DNA from: Silene conica | Lineage: Eukaryota; Streptophyta; Magnoliopsida; Caryophyllales; Caryophyllaceae | Direction: 5' to 3' | DNA length: 64,000 nucleotides | Assembly (NCBI GenBank): GCA_029255685.2 | Contig: CM055319.2 | Location: 13,130,747 to 13,194,746, forward strand | Part shown: positions 44,739 through 57,431 of the stretch, piece by piece | Layout of the letters: every line of letters begins with the position of its first letter | Numbering within the stretch: position 1 is the stretch's first letter | Made by a program: the position numbers and the translations under genes | Notes under the pieces: generated by a model | What the model saw: only the letters and a program-made list of their open reading frames with translations | What the model was told of the DNA's origin: nothing | Databases searched by the model: none

Positions 44739-47700
44739 ATGGACCATTGGGGACTTGCTCTTCAATCCTCTACTAATTACACTACTACTCCTACTACTAA
44801 TCTTATTCATCATCTTCATCATCATCATCATCATCTTAATCCCATTCTTAAACCCTCTTTTTCTAGTATCATCATGAACCATAATAATAATAGTAATTAT
44901 AGTAACAATAATAGTAATCGGGATAGTGATAGTGATAAGAAAAGTGTGGAATTTCTTATGAATAACCATAGAGGTGACGATGATCATGATCACGGGCATC
45001 ATGGTGGTAATGATGGCGATGATGGGATGGATGATAAGATGGTGATTGGTGAAGTTGATTTCTTTTCAGATCATCGTAATAAGAGTGTAATTAAGTCAGA
45101 TAATCATGATCATCATGTGAAAGATGACAATTCTCGTGATCCTAATCAAACTGCCTCTGCGCTTGATCCCAGGACTGACCTCGATGTTAATGTAAGTCCT
45201 TTTTTATTTTATTTTTTTATTCCCTTTTTCTTTTTTATAATTTATAAACCTGTCTCATGTACACAAGTTATTAAATCGGTCCAATGAAATTAAATATTTT
45301 TGTGAATTAGAATAAACTCGTCTTACAAAATATATATACATATCCGACCAACTATATTCATATCATTTCTCTAATATTTATGAGCAATATTTTATCGGAA
45401 TAAAACCAAAGCATTGGAAGAGAGACAGAGAGTATGTATCTTTACGTTTGTTACTTTTGTGTAAAACCGTCTTTCGGCTATTTTGTTTAAACTTAAGGGG
45501 GTATATCATATATGACGTCCGATGCTTACATTTTGCACAGAATTCTGAAATCTAAGAAGTATTTGTGACATAAATGCATACTCCGTGTATAACTACAATA
45601 TATCTACTCAATTTAGGTGGCTACAATTTGGTTAGCCATCAGAATTTGCGTTTATTATCTTAATTCGGATCTCACTGGAACCTCTACGATATTTAAAAAA
45701 AAAATGATTTCAATTCTCAGATAAATTAATATTTTACAATTTTTAAGTTGTTTTTGGCGTGCAATACGGTAAAACCTAATGTAATATTATCAACTCTTGA
45801 CTTTCAAAAATATAATCTTAAGTCAAATTACTTTTAGAAAAGTTTTAACTTAAGAGGTCTAAATGACAAAATTTTATGAGAAGGTTTAGTAAACGGGAGA
45901 TAAGGTTGTGATTTGTGGGAGGTCTTTCTGAAAACACCGTTATGAATGGGTTAGACAATTTCTTTGAATAGCGTAGTTGTTAAAGACATGAAAGTTATAA
46001 AAGAAAAAAATCACATTTTATTTATTTAAATTTGTTGGGGGTAAATTCACAGACGCGTCTACATCTTCTCACAACTAATACGGGAAGTGATCAATCTACA
46101 ATTGATGATGGTACATCTTCGGATGCTGAAGACAAGAGAGCCAAAAATGAGGTACTTTTACTCTCCAATTCACACTTGTTTCAACCTTTGTTTTTGAAAT
46201 AAAAACATGTAATTTTCGTGTCGTCTATTTTATAAATAATGATCCCATTCTAGTATTATTGAGCTTACGGGAGACTAGATCAATACGGCCTTAAATTTTA
46301 TATTCTTGTAAACATGTGATATTGAAACCAGTATTATTGCCTAATTGCCTAATATAACTACGAGTACTTTTTTTAAGTTCTAACCAAATGAGAGACTTTA
46401 ATTTTTCTTCTACTAATTTTTTTTTTATAATTATTTACGTAGAATGTTGTCATATCTAATATTCTCAATAGGGTGTACGATAACGTGGTATGCGCAACAT
46501 ATCCGAGAATTTTTCATTTACAGGGCGGGCGGGCGGGCGGAAAATATTTGTTCCATTACTTGTACTTGGTAGAATTATATTGCGATCATTATATAATTCG
46601 ATTCTTTTGATAAAAGAATCAAATAATTGGTTATACTTACAAAAATGGTGTATATATGTACATTCAGCTAGCAGTTCTTCAGGCAGAATTAGAACGCATG
46701 AATACTGAAAATCAGAAGTTGAAGAACATGCTTTCTCAAGTTAGCCAAAACTACAATGCCCTTCAAATGCACCTCGTTACTTTAATGCAGCAGCAACAAC
46801 AACAACAACATCAGAAGGGTGAAAACACTCAAGAACGCGAGGTATATAAAAATTTTTGTAAAATAGTCGTGTTTGATTTATAAAATAAAAAGTTTTCAAA
46901 TTATTACTTCTATATAATTAAACGTCGTAAATAACCAGTTGTATAAAGTATGAGAAAATATAGGTCAAAGTCGACCTAGTTTGACTATTAAATTCAAATG
47001 AGATTAATATGTTTACATGAAGAAAGTATTGATCCAGCCAAAGTTCAAACTCTAATTTGTCAAAATATTATTTATTAAATTGATAGGCAAATATGCAAGG
47101 CAAAACAGATGATAAGAAGCCTAATATGGTGCCACGCCAATTCCTGGACTTGGGACCTAGTTGTAACAACGAGACGGTTGAGTTACCGTCCCAAACGGTG
47201 TCTGAGCAAGAGCGAACCCTTGATCGATCAACCACCTCACCAAAGAAGATGATGGAAATAGCATCCAGAAATAATAACAATAATAACGATATTGCGTTGT
47301 ATGATAATGGTAAAGGGATAAGTGAAGAAAGTCCGGAGGACTCTGAAACTCAAGGTTGGGTACCTAACAAAGTCCCTAAATTGAACGTACCTAGGGTTAA
47401 TAGTCCGGTTGAACAAGCAGCCGCCGAGGCTACTATGAGGAAAGCTCGTGTATCTGTTCGAGCTCGTTCTGAAGCACCTATGGTTAGTTTTATCTTTCAT
47501 ATATATTTTTAATAATTTGATACAAAAATAATCACTGAACTAATTTTGAATATTATTTGATTGATCAATTTAGATTAGTGATGGATGCCAATGGAGAAAA
47601 TACGGGCAAAAGATGGCTAAGGGTAACCCTTGTCCAAGGGCTTACTACCGGTGCACTATGGCTGTTGGTTGCCCCGTTCGCAAACAAGTACGTATTCGTT

Positions 47701-48739
47701 CTGAAAACTATCTTCAATTACACGTTTTAGGCCATGTTCTTTTGACTTAATTTCAACTTCTTCAGTTTTGCTTGGTTATATTTCGTTATGTTTTATTTAC
47801 GTTCAATCAATTATGTTCTGTTAATCTCTTTACAAAATTAACTTTTAATTCAACTAAATTCACTTCATCTCAGTTCCACTCAATTAATTCAATTCAGCTT
47901 GTTTCAGCCGAAAAAAACATGGCTTAGTCTAGTGGTTAATATTCATTAACATGACAATAAGTTTAGTGGATGTCTTGTACTCTATAACAAGTTTATGAGT
48001 ATCAATCAAGATTATGCAAATACTTAATACTACTCTACTTAAAACTATACAGGTACAAAGATGTGCGGATGACAGGTCCATTTTAATCACGACCTACGAG
48101 GGAAATCACAATCACCCATTACCGCCAGCAGCAATGGCAATGGCCTCAACAACCTCTGCGGCGGCAAGCATGCTCCTTTCGGGTTCAATGCCAAGTGGTG
48201 ACGGATTAATGAACCCGAATTTCCTAGCAAGGACCATTCTACCATGTTCATCAAGCATGGCCACAATTTCAGCCTCAGCCCCTTTTCCAACTGTCACATT
48301 GGACTTAACACACTCACCAAACCCTCTCCAAATGCAAAGGCCAATTGTCCCTCAAATTCCTCCTAATTTTTTGGCCTCAATGCCTCAAATATTTGGCCAA
48401 GCTTTACTTAACAATAACAATCAATCCAAATTTTCAGGCCTACATACGTCATCCTCACAACAACAAATAGACCCTACTCAATTGCAACCACCTAATAATC
48501 AAAACCCGGGTTTTGCCGACTCGTTAAGTGCTGCCACTGCCGCCATTGCCTCGGACCCAAACTTTACGGCGGCTTTAGCAGCCGCTATCTCCTCAATTAT
48601 CGGGGGCACTGGCCGGGAAAACAATAATGCAACGGGGAACTCCCCTAGTAGTGGTGGTGCAACTACTAGTGACAATAACAATGAAAATAATAATAGTTCT
48701 AATAATGTTACTTCTAATAGTAGCATGCAACAACAATAA
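44739..48739 (+). CDS. WRKY transcription factor, group IIb (WRKY6/31/42-like)
   Basis: Nuclear DNA-binding regulator of defence, senescence and nutrient (phosphate) genes in its Arabidopsis relatives. Six exons fit: 44739-45191, 46053-46151, 46668-46841, 47087-47482, 47574-47687 and 48053-48739. All introns are GT-AG and in phase 0, giving about 640 codons (AtWRKY6 has 553). I start at ATG 44739 (MDHWGLAL); the His/Asn-rich N-terminus is longer than usual. Group IIb marks are GEVDFFSD in exon 1, EDKRAKNE at the end of exon 2, a leucine zipper with poly-Gln in exon 3 ([19 protein letters not shown]), and PRQFLDLGP in exon 4. The WRKY domain in exons 5-6 has [21 protein letters not shown], a C-x5-C zinc pair and NHNH. 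The intron after RKQ (before VQR) is the V-type intron of groups IIa/IIb. The C-terminus keeps [16 protein letters not shown] and [15 protein letters not shown]. It looks intact. Confidence 0.95.
44806..44838 (+). repeat. CAT trinucleotide repeat in WRKY exon 1
   Basis: An imperfect CAT/CTT run encodes [10 protein letters not shown] near residue 25 of the WRKY protein. Such runs often vary in length between alleles. Confidence 0.8.
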
Positions 48740-48869
48740 TAGAAATTCAACAGTAAGAGTTAATTAGTTGTGCATGACGACAACGTTCTTGTTGTCACAT
48801 TTCTCTTTATTTGTGTTTAACTAATTAAACCTATTTATGGGTTAATTAGGAGGGAAATATTAGGCATTA

Positions 48870-48947
48870 TACTACGAAAAGGTCAATAGGGACGTTTTTT
48901 TGGATCGGTCGCAGAGATACAGTCGCTATAGCCCATTTTTTGTAGTG
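48870..48947. mobile_element. CACTA-type MITE, 78 bp
   Basis: Flanked by the 3-bp duplication TTA (48867-48869 and 48948-48950). The right end read inward is CACTACAAAAAATGG and the left end is TACTACGAAAAGG. It lies 130 bp after the WRKY stop codon, so it is probably in or just past the 3' untranslated region. Confidence 0.75.
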
Positions 48948-48950
48948 TTA

Positions 48951-50962
48951 GGAAAGGTGCAACGGACAATTGTCAGTCGATCGTACATGTGCATACTCTT
49001 ACTTTCATTCTTTTTTTTCCTTTTTTTCTTGTTTTGGTCGGGTTTTCAGTAAAACTTCGGAAAAACAAATTCATTCTTTCATCTCTTTAGTTATTGTTTT
49101 GTTTCATTTCAAATAATTTTGATCCAAATTTCGACAATTATATACTCATTCTAAAATTGTCATTCTGATATGAAATTAATTGTAATAATTTGTAGTTAAG
49201 TAGCTAGTAGATGACTATTGTTTGGATTTTATCACTTCATATTTTGGCAAGCCAACGGCGGACCTAGGGTTTTAAACTAGCGGAGACAAAAAGTTTCAAC
49301 GGGATCAAAGTGGCTATACTATAAAATAAGCTTAGAAAAATCCAATTTTTTTAACAAAAAATTCAAAATTTTCAACGGCAGCGACGACGGGCTCCCCTAC
49401 TAAATTGCCCTCCCCTGCTCCACAATTATATTGGGCTTGCATATCATTATTTGCATCTCATTTCACAAGATATAGAAAATGAAATTATGTTATTAAGTGG
49501 TGGATCTAGAGGATGTTATAAAGTATTTGCCGTATATCTTTTGTTTCTTTTTAGTTTCTTAGTGTAAATGGGTTTATAAAAGTCATTTTACTATTGATAG
49601 AATTTAAATCGAAATTATGAGAAACATCTTTAAGCATGACTTAGCCAATTGAGTTAACCGTGATTCATGAAGTACAATCACATTACATATCAAAGGGTGG
49701 TACTTAAAGTCAATACCACTTAAAATAAAGTCTTGCAGATTCCATAGTCTTCAACTTCCTAAGAAGGTGATTTTATTATGAGGTCAGCAGCACACATGAA
49801 CAAGGATTCAACAAGATTGCGTATTTGAAGCAAAATTATGATATAGAATACACGTTCTTACATTACTCTATACTCAAGAGGTGGATACGTATAAAATAAG
49901 GTGTGTTACTGAAATGAAGATAATGATAAATTAATTGAGGGTAGATGGGACAAAAGTCGATGTTGATCTTTTCATCTCTTTCAGCAATTATTATTTTAGT
50001 GGTTACAATATGAATGGTCCAAGTAATCTCGAAGACCTAAGACGAAAGGTAGTAGACGTTTGAAATAACTAATTTTTATAGGAAAATGCCAAGTCCAAGG
50101 CATATCTTCTTCTCATAACTAGGTCAACGTTTCAACCCAATAAGCAATAGCCACGTTATCCATGACTAAGGTTTACTTACTTGGGAAGACAATAATATAT
50201 TCACGTATCTGGACTAAAAGACGGTTCATTCGAATCGACTTAATTTAATTTAAGCTGGGTTATTTAGGGGTCGGATTTATAAAATTTGGATTAGTTTAGA
50301 CTGAGTCATTTTCAAATTTAAGTTATTTTCAATTATTTTAAGTTATTTATGTATAATAAACAATCGGCTCGGGCCATATATACTTAATTAGTTGGATTAA
50401 TGTGGTTATAGGTCAAGATCTGGTCCTCGGTTCGAGTGTTGACTTGGGTACATGTCGAATTATACAGGCTGTGTCAATTAAATTGATTTAATTTCGTCAA
50501 ATCGACTCAGTCATTACTATAAGAGTATTTGTTTGCCTTTGATAGCACAATGACTAAGAAAAGAATACATGGCCAATTAATTAGCTAAGTGATAAATGCA
50601 CTAATTGTGTATGGGATGCGGATCAAATTGTCTTCAAAGACATTCGTATAATAAAGAGGTAAAGAATCGGCCGAAACGTTTTAAAATGGAATAAACAAAG
50701 TAACAAACAAATGATCGGGAGAGATAAAATATTTAGTATTCAAATCAGAATCTATCTAATACTAAGAGGTAACACTTGCTTAATAAACTTCCAAAAATGA
50801 TAGAGATTAATAATTTTTGTAATAAAAAAAATCTTAAATATGAGACCTTTATATAATTTTAATTTATAAGATGTTATTAGAAAAAGTCAATACCCCAAAC
50901 TTTAAATTCTAGATCCGTCCTTAGCTGTATGATATACGACGTCACTCTTATAGTTTGAGATT
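48951..50962. other. Intergenic, no gene recognised
   Basis: AT-rich, 2 kb. It contains transposon-like debris (a GGCGGACCTAGGGTTTTAAAC motif near 49257) but no ends or coding region that I can define. Confidence 0.5.
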
Positions 50963-50979
50963 ATAGTGACGTTAATTTT
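50963..50979. repeat. LINE target-site duplication, left copy
   Basis: ATAGTGACGTTAATTTT, repeated exactly at 54256-54272 on the other side of the LINE. The T-run of the poly(A) tail begins within its last bases. Confidence 0.9.
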
Positions 50980-53900
50980 TTTTTTTTTTTTTTTTTTGAT
51001 AAGGTAAGGAAACTAGGTTGATCATCTTAGATAGGACCAACCTATCTCATCCTTTCGAATGAGTAAGGTAAGTTCAAGCCACCGGCTTTCAACCCACCTC
51101 GAAAGAGTTGGACACGAATGTCCAACGGAAGCCATGAAGTCAGCAACCTTGTTGGCTTCACGGAAGCAATGTTTAATTATCACTTCATCGAAAAGATGAA
51201 GGTCAAGTTTCACATCCTTGATAATACTAGAGATTTCCCACGGGATTTGCCAAGTGCTACGGAGGGAGTTGATAACACATAAATTATCACCCTCCACAAT
51301 TAGCTTAGAAATTCCTAATTGTTTAGCGGCTAAAATACCTTCTTTTAAGGCGAGTGCTTCTGCGACAATAATACTATTAGAGCCGCACTTTTTTGCACCT
51401 AGCAACACGACTTCACCATTATGATCTCTTAAACAATATCCTAAAGCAGCTTTATTGCCATCTATTCTCGATCCGTCAAAATTTAGCTTTAAAAAACCAT
51501 TTCTAGGTTTCTCCCACCAGATTTCCTTCTTACTAGAAGTGTTTCTAACACACTTAACTTTTTCAGGATTGTTGAGATCTTTATGTCTAGTTTCGTTCCA
51601 GACCTTAATGCTATTATTACATAACGTAATAAGTTTGTTTATATTGAAATTAACATTATTAAAGATAATATCATTTCTATAAAACCATGCATTCCACCAA
51701 ATAAAAATGATATTAACGAAATCATTTTGTGGACTTAAGTCTTTTAGATAATTAAGCTTTATTAGAAAACTTTGACTTGCAATATTATCATACTTTGACA
51801 AAAAGTTATTGTAGCTAGTAATGCTCATTTCTTGGAGAATGGATCTAATCAAAGGGCATTCGTAAAAGAAATGATCTTTATCTTCATTAGGATAGTTACA
51901 CAAAATGCAATGAGGTGGGACATTAATATGACTTTTGAGAAGTCTATCTTTCGTTGGAAGGCCGTCAACACATGTTTTCCAAAGAAAAAACTTCAATTTT
52001 GGTGGAATATTCAAATTTCAAACCCACTGAAAGTTACATTTTTCATGAGCGTGATCGAACAAACCTTGCGCTAACCAAGTTGCTGTTTTTGTAGAAAAAT
52101 TTCCATCCACGGACAACCCCCATATGAGAGCATCTGGAATATCATTATGTGGCAGCGGAATGTTAGTAATCTGATTCACAATATCGTTATTTACCAAATT
52201 GGCTAATTTACAAACATCCCATTGTTTGTCAGAGGTTATGAAATCTTTAACCAAAAGATTAAGATCGCGGCTATTATTAGCATCACTCGTAATGGTGGTA
52301 AGTGGGTGCGAGAAAACCCAATTATCAGACCAAAAGTTAATATTGCTACCATTACCTACCTGCCATCTCAATCCTTTTCTAAAGAGAGTCCGAAGACTCA
52401 TAAGCTTACGCCATTGCCAAGAAGAGACTGAGTTAGGCTTATGATCAAATAGTGAACAATTTCTCAAGTATTTTTTAGTTATCACTTTAACCCATATACT
52501 CTCCTTATCCATAAGGATTTTCCATAGAAGTTTCATTTGAAGGGCTTTATTAGCGGCTTCAGAAGATTTTATTCCCAATCCACCAATCGATTTTGGTAAG
52601 CAAACTTTATGCCAACCAACCAAACTAGGGGAGCGTTGTGAAGGATTTTTATTCCAAAGAAAGTCTCTGTTAATCTTATCTAATCTCTTATCGATTGATG
52701 AGGGAAGAAGAAAGCTTTGCATTTATCAAAACTAGTCTACCTGCTTGTGATAAAGAATTTGCTTTCCATTTCGATAATTGGGTGCAAGAAGATTGAATAA
52801 TACTTTCGAAAGTATTTTTAGTTACTCTGCTATCTATTATAGGACATCCTAAGTACTTTTCCAAATGAGCTTCCTCGTTCATACGGAGAATACCTCTAAA
52901 GGATTCCCGTTGAGATCGCTAAATATTTCTAGTGCATTGAAAAGTGGATTTGTCAAAATTAACAAACTGTCCTGAAATTGTGCAAAATTTATCTAAAATA
53001 GATTTAATCGTTCTACAACTTTGGTTAGAGGCTTTAGCGAAAATGATCGTATCATCCGCAAAAGTAAGAAAAGGGATTTTCTCAATCCCAGATCCAATTC
53101 TAATACCAATATCACTAGAACTAAGATCACTATTCTTTTGTAGAGATCTTGCTAAAATCTCTGCGCACATAATAAAAATATACGGGGAGAGTGGGTCTCC
53201 CTGTCTAATACCTCGAGTGGGTCTAAAAACGTCTCCCGGTCTTCCATTTACTAACACTGAGAACGAGACAGTTTTTATACATTCCATAATCCAAGAGGTC
53301 CATTTGATACTAAACCCCATTTGCTTAAATGTTTCTTCAATAAAACTCCATTCTAGTCGGTCGTATGCTTTCTCCATATCAAGCTTAATTGCAATCCAAC
53401 CCCCTTTACCTTTTTTCGTTTAAACGAGTTAAAAATGTCGTGGGCAAGAAGAATATTATCTTGAATAAAGCGATTAGGCGTAAAAGCCCCTTGAAACGGG
53501 TGGATTATCTTATGCAAGACACTGCGAAGACGAGTAGCTAAGATTTTCGAAATAATTATATAGATTGTTGAACAAAGACTAATAGGGCGAAAATGATTTG
53601 CTGTTTGAGGATTATCAATTTTAGGAATTAATGCTATGAAAGTATGATTTATTTCTTTTAGTAATTTTCCTGAATGGAAAAAAGCTAAAACCGCTTTAGT
53701 TACCGAGTTTCCTACAATATCCCAGTATTTTTGAAAAAATTCTATCGGAAATCCATCGGGACCTGGAGCTTTATTTGCAGCTAAACTAAATACAGTTTGT
53801 TTAACCTCTTCCACACTAATATTACTTGTAAGAAAATTGTTATCTTCGTCTGAAATTAATCCGTTAATAGATTTAAAGTCCTCATTTTCGTCAAAATGAC

Positions 53901-54255
53901 AAAGTTGATTCTTTGTAAATCTAAGTTCAAACTCGTCAGATATTTCTTGTTTAATAAGGTTTTGATCAGTAATATAAGCACCATTTTTATTTATGAATTG
54001 CTTAATCCCATTTCTGCTTCGTCTAATAGTGGCATAATTTTGAAAATATTTGGTATTAATATCTCCAAAATTTGCTTTATTTATATAATTTTTTTGTTGC
54101 CAATAAATGCGTTTGTAATCTAGCAATGCATCACGTTTTTTCAACCATTTCAATTGAGCAACTTCTAGAGCCGTAATATGGGATGAACCAAGATGGTTTT
54201 GAATATTTTCTAACTTTTTTTCAGCTATAGAAAGTTGTCTAAAGATATTTCCGAA
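50980..54255 (-). mobile_element. L1-type LINE, 5'-truncated
   Basis: The minus strand reads RT, zf-RVT and RNase H, ending in a poly(A) tail (T-run 50976-50997 on plus). A 17-bp target duplication flanks it. The 5' part with ORF1 and the endonuclease is missing, as is usual for incomplete reverse transcription. Several frame changes and stops make it inactive. Confidence 0.93.
51022..54240 (-). pseudogene. LINE reverse transcriptase with RNase H
   Basis: Reverse transcriptase begins with KYFQNYATIRRSRNGI and has APGPDGFPIEFFQKYW, FRPISLCSTIYIIISKILA, MEKAYDRLEWSF, RGIRQGDPLSPYIF and the active-site block FLTFADDTIIF. The thumb region has LSQAGRLVLINAKLSS. The zf-RVT region is PPKLKFFLWKTC...CILCNYPNEDKDHFFYECPL. 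The C-terminal RNase H-like domain (RVT_3) has LKLNFDGSRIDGNKAALGY, EALALKEGILAAKQLG and EANKVADFMASVGH. The frame changes near 53360, 52910, 52705 and 52016, so the ORF is broken. An RNase H domain in a LINE is typical of plant L1 clades. Confidence 0.92.
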
Positions 54256-54290
54256 ATAGTGACGTTAATTTTATGATCTTTACGTGTTAC

Positions 54291-54313
54291 ATATATATAT
54301 ATATATATATATA
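54291..54313. repeat. AT dinucleotide microsatellite
   Basis: About eleven AT units, just right of the LINE target duplication. Confidence 0.95.
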
Positions 54314-54473
54314 TTAATAAATATAATGATATTATTTTTGTCAAAGCTTCTATATTTCAAAGTTGCATGCTTATCTCAAAAAATAAACTTATCATATGGA
54401 CATATAATCGTCATTTTTAATTTACAAAGGAGGAAATACGGCAAATTACCCCCATAAATTTGATATGGTGCAA

Positions 54474-54999
54474 TAGGGGTGTTGACGAGCCGAGCCGAGC
54501 CCGAGCTTGGCCTTGCTCGGCTTGTGGTCGATTACAAAAACTCGAGCTCGAGCTCGAGCCGATCTTAGCCGAGCTTGAAAAAATGCGCTTGTTACAAAGC
54601 TTGTGAGCTTTAACACGAGCTCGAGCCAAACTCGAGCCAAATCGAGCCTATATAAAATTGCTTATTTTTTTATTTTTTCCTTCCGATATTTTCAATAATA
54701 AGGTTCGAAAATTTTATGTAAAAATATTTAGTAGATCAACAAGATATTTGATATATATGATACAAAGATATAATAATGATAAAATATTTTTATAAAGTAT
54801 GAGCATATTTTTATAAGATATGATTAATATCTTATGTAATCTCAAATGCTCGAGCCACTCGCGAGCTTTTCGAGTCGAGCCAGCCTTTGCTCGACTTGAC
54901 TCGTTAAGCTCTCGAGCCGAGTTGAGCTCACACGAGCCGAGTTTTGACCGAGTCGGTCTCGAGTTGCTCGCGTGTTGTCTCGTCTCATTAACAACCCTA
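54474..54999. mobile_element. hAT-type MITE, 526 bp
   Basis: The left end TAGGGGTGTTGACGAGC and the right end (reverse-complemented TAGGGTTGTTAATGAGAC) form imperfect inverted repeats. The flanking octamers TGGTGCAA (54466-54473) and ATGTGCAA (55000-55007) match at six of eight bases, fitting an old 8-bp duplication. Subterminal blocks are rich in GAGCTCGAGCC/GGCTCGAGCTC motifs. No coding capacity. Confidence 0.78.
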
Positions 55000-55007
55000 A
55001 TGTGCAA

Positions 55008-56590
55008 TCAAAGTATCAAACTTCTAACTTATAAATACGTAATTACTTTTTCACATACGAACTTTACACTTTTACATACATTTTTTTTCATAAACTTTTC
55101 ATATCTTACCCTTTTGCTAAACCTGAACCCTTTTTCTTCAACATAAACAAAACAACTCTCATTAGTCTCATATATTCATATTTACCCAAAAATTGAATTT
55201 AATTATTCTAAAAACTTAAACAACGGATTACAATTCTCTAATTTTTAAAGTAAGGTTGTTTTATTAGCGATTATTAATACAATTAATTGAAATTATTAAG
55301 TTTATATTTACTGAAATTAATTACATAGAATCAATGTTAATTACGGTTAGTGGGTAGTGGATGAAACGGTGGCTGACGTCTCTGGGTTGTCGGTATTGGA
55401 ATTCTGAGTTGTCGTCATCTATCGAATTTCTAGATTGTCAGCGTCCGTTGGATTTTCCGACACCGTTGTTTTGTGCGGCGTTGTTGTTGGCGTGTTGCTG
55501 TTCAATTTCTCACTCCTTTCTTTCTTTTTCTTCTTCTTTTTTCCTTTTTATCTTTTCTTTTTTTAAATTACATGGTTTTTTTTACCTCTTTAGTTTTTAG
55601 TTTTTGTTTCTTTTTGGTTTATTTTTTATTTCTTTTTTTAGATTTTTATTATTCTTTTTTAAATTTTCACTTTTATTCATTGATTAATGATTTTGATTTT
55701 AATTAATTAATTATTACTTGGTGCGGTAAACGGAATAGGTGGTTGATTGGTGTTTAAGGAGTTTAAGGAGATGAAGGGGAAGAGAGAAAAATCAATTAAA
55801 TGAATGATAAAAGAAATGACAAGGATATTATGGTAAAAACCGTATGTAAAAGAGTAAAATTTGTATTTGAAAAAGTACGTCGCTATAAATATAACAAATT
55901 AATTTTATAAGTTACTGCTAATATACAATTAACCACCTATTTATTTTTTAGGAATAAAATTTGCCTTCGATCACACTAAAGTAGTAATAGAAAAATTATA
56001 GCATTCGATCTAGATATTAAATATATTGGAGAAGAAAAATCCAAATGTAGTTTTGACTTTCCCTGCAAAATTGACGTCAACAGACACATGCTCTCCCCCA
56101 ATCAATGCCGTAATATAAATTAAGATACGGAATAATTGATTAGTTGTTCGTTTGATTATTTTATTTTTTTACGATTAGAGGATGCTCAATGTATTCAAAT
56201 GAAGAACATGAAAAGTAGTGGTGGGATACCTGTTGATCTTGCAACAAAGAAACCGTACTTATGAAATCGTACATGAATCTTCCCATCATGTCAATTGAGT
56301 CAACCATACACGTGCTCGCATGTGCTTCCAAATTTGGTTCTTACCGTGTAATACAGTAATACTCTGTGTGGACTAATACGTTATTTGGGTGAGATACCCT
56401 TTTACGACGTTTATTGATAAATTTACATTACTACTCTAGTATTTAAAGGGATTAAAAGTAATAGCATTATCAACAAAGTATTTTTTTTTTGTTTATCAAT
56501 GCAATGAACCACGGTTAAATATACTTGGCTAAGAGTAGTTTTATGATAGCTTCCTGGATATACATGAGTTAAGACCTAATGCGCTGGAAA
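55008..56590. other. Intergenic, no gene recognised
   Basis: AT-rich. Pyrimidine-rich T/C stretches at 55500-55690 create artefactual open frames. The weak repeated motif TACATTTGTATGTAAAAG around 55070 and 55840 is not enough for a call. Confidence 0.5.
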
Positions 56591-56599
56591 AAACCCAAG

Positions 56600-57050
56600 C
56601 CAATCTGTGAGGCATGTACACATTCGCGAGTAACAACTCCATACCCTAGGTTTCTTGTATAAGAGCAATCTTGGAAACCAACAAAGAGAACAGTGTACGA
56701 GCAAGGGGCCTAGTTAATGCACCTACAAATTATTGTTCATCCTCGAAATGTGTTAAACTCGTAATGTACCATGTTGCACCCCCTCACGCATGAAATAAAA
56801 AAGCCAACGCAAGATGCTTCATTCGTGAGTGAAAAGACGGGTTGACCGAGTACTGTTTGGCACCGAGATTGTCGTAAAAAATGACCGAAAAAATAGAGGA
56901 AGACATACCAAGTTCATGAAGAAGAGACTATTATATTCCCAAGTGAAGTGATATCCGAAGTTATACCAACAATGGCACGACATTGGGCCTCCGCAGAAGA
57001 ACGAAAAAGAGCTTGTTATTTCTTAGAAGTCCATGAAACTGAATTACGAC
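56600..57050 (-). pseudogene. Degenerate copia RNase H relic
   Basis: On the minus strand, fragments resemble the end of copia pol: SWTSKKQ, then RSSAEAQCRAIVGITSDI (compare SRSSTEAEYRA of copia RNase H), and further on FYFMREGVQHG like the FVREKVQ segment near the copia C-terminus. It is heavily decayed, and no LTR could be assigned. An old fossil. Confidence 0.6.
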
Positions 57051-57431
57051 CAAGATAGATAATATTTTAACACCCCCATAACCCAAGCCTTTACCAAGGA
57101 TCCTTAGCATATGAAAATGTTACCATCTCGGTTGGAATATAAAAGTAAAGCCAAGAAACATTAAATAATAGTTTATAAAGTGAAATACAACTATGCCCAA
57201 AACCAACTAACTAATTATTCTAAGTGTTGACTTTTCCTCCATCTCCAGCCTCATCCATACCATCACTTACGAGGTACCTGCTGAGAATCTGCTCACCATT
57301 ACCAATGGATCATCAAAAGACACAAAATACATATACGTCAGTTACTGTAGTCACTAATCATAACTCATTATTTAAATGTCAACACAGCTGATATATTCAC
57401 AATCAATAATTATCTCTAATCTGACTACACT
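57051..57431. other. Unassigned repeat-like DNA
   Basis: No coding region. It immediately precedes an LTR-like start at 57432 and may be the 3' internal end of that element. This is an inference from position only. Confidence 0.3.

Noticed and set aside
44697-45002. Antisense ORF over WRKY exon 1 (Met/Ile-rich)
   Set aside because: It is the shadow of the CAT/AAT repeats of the WRKY exon.
48087-48750. Minus-strand ORFs over WRKY exon 6
   Set aside because: Mirror frames of Ala/Asn-rich coding sequence; no independent evidence.
55361-55706. Hydrophobic Phe/Ser-rich ORFs resembling membrane proteins
   Set aside because: They arise from a long TTTCTT pyrimidine tract; no promoter, start context or family resemblance.
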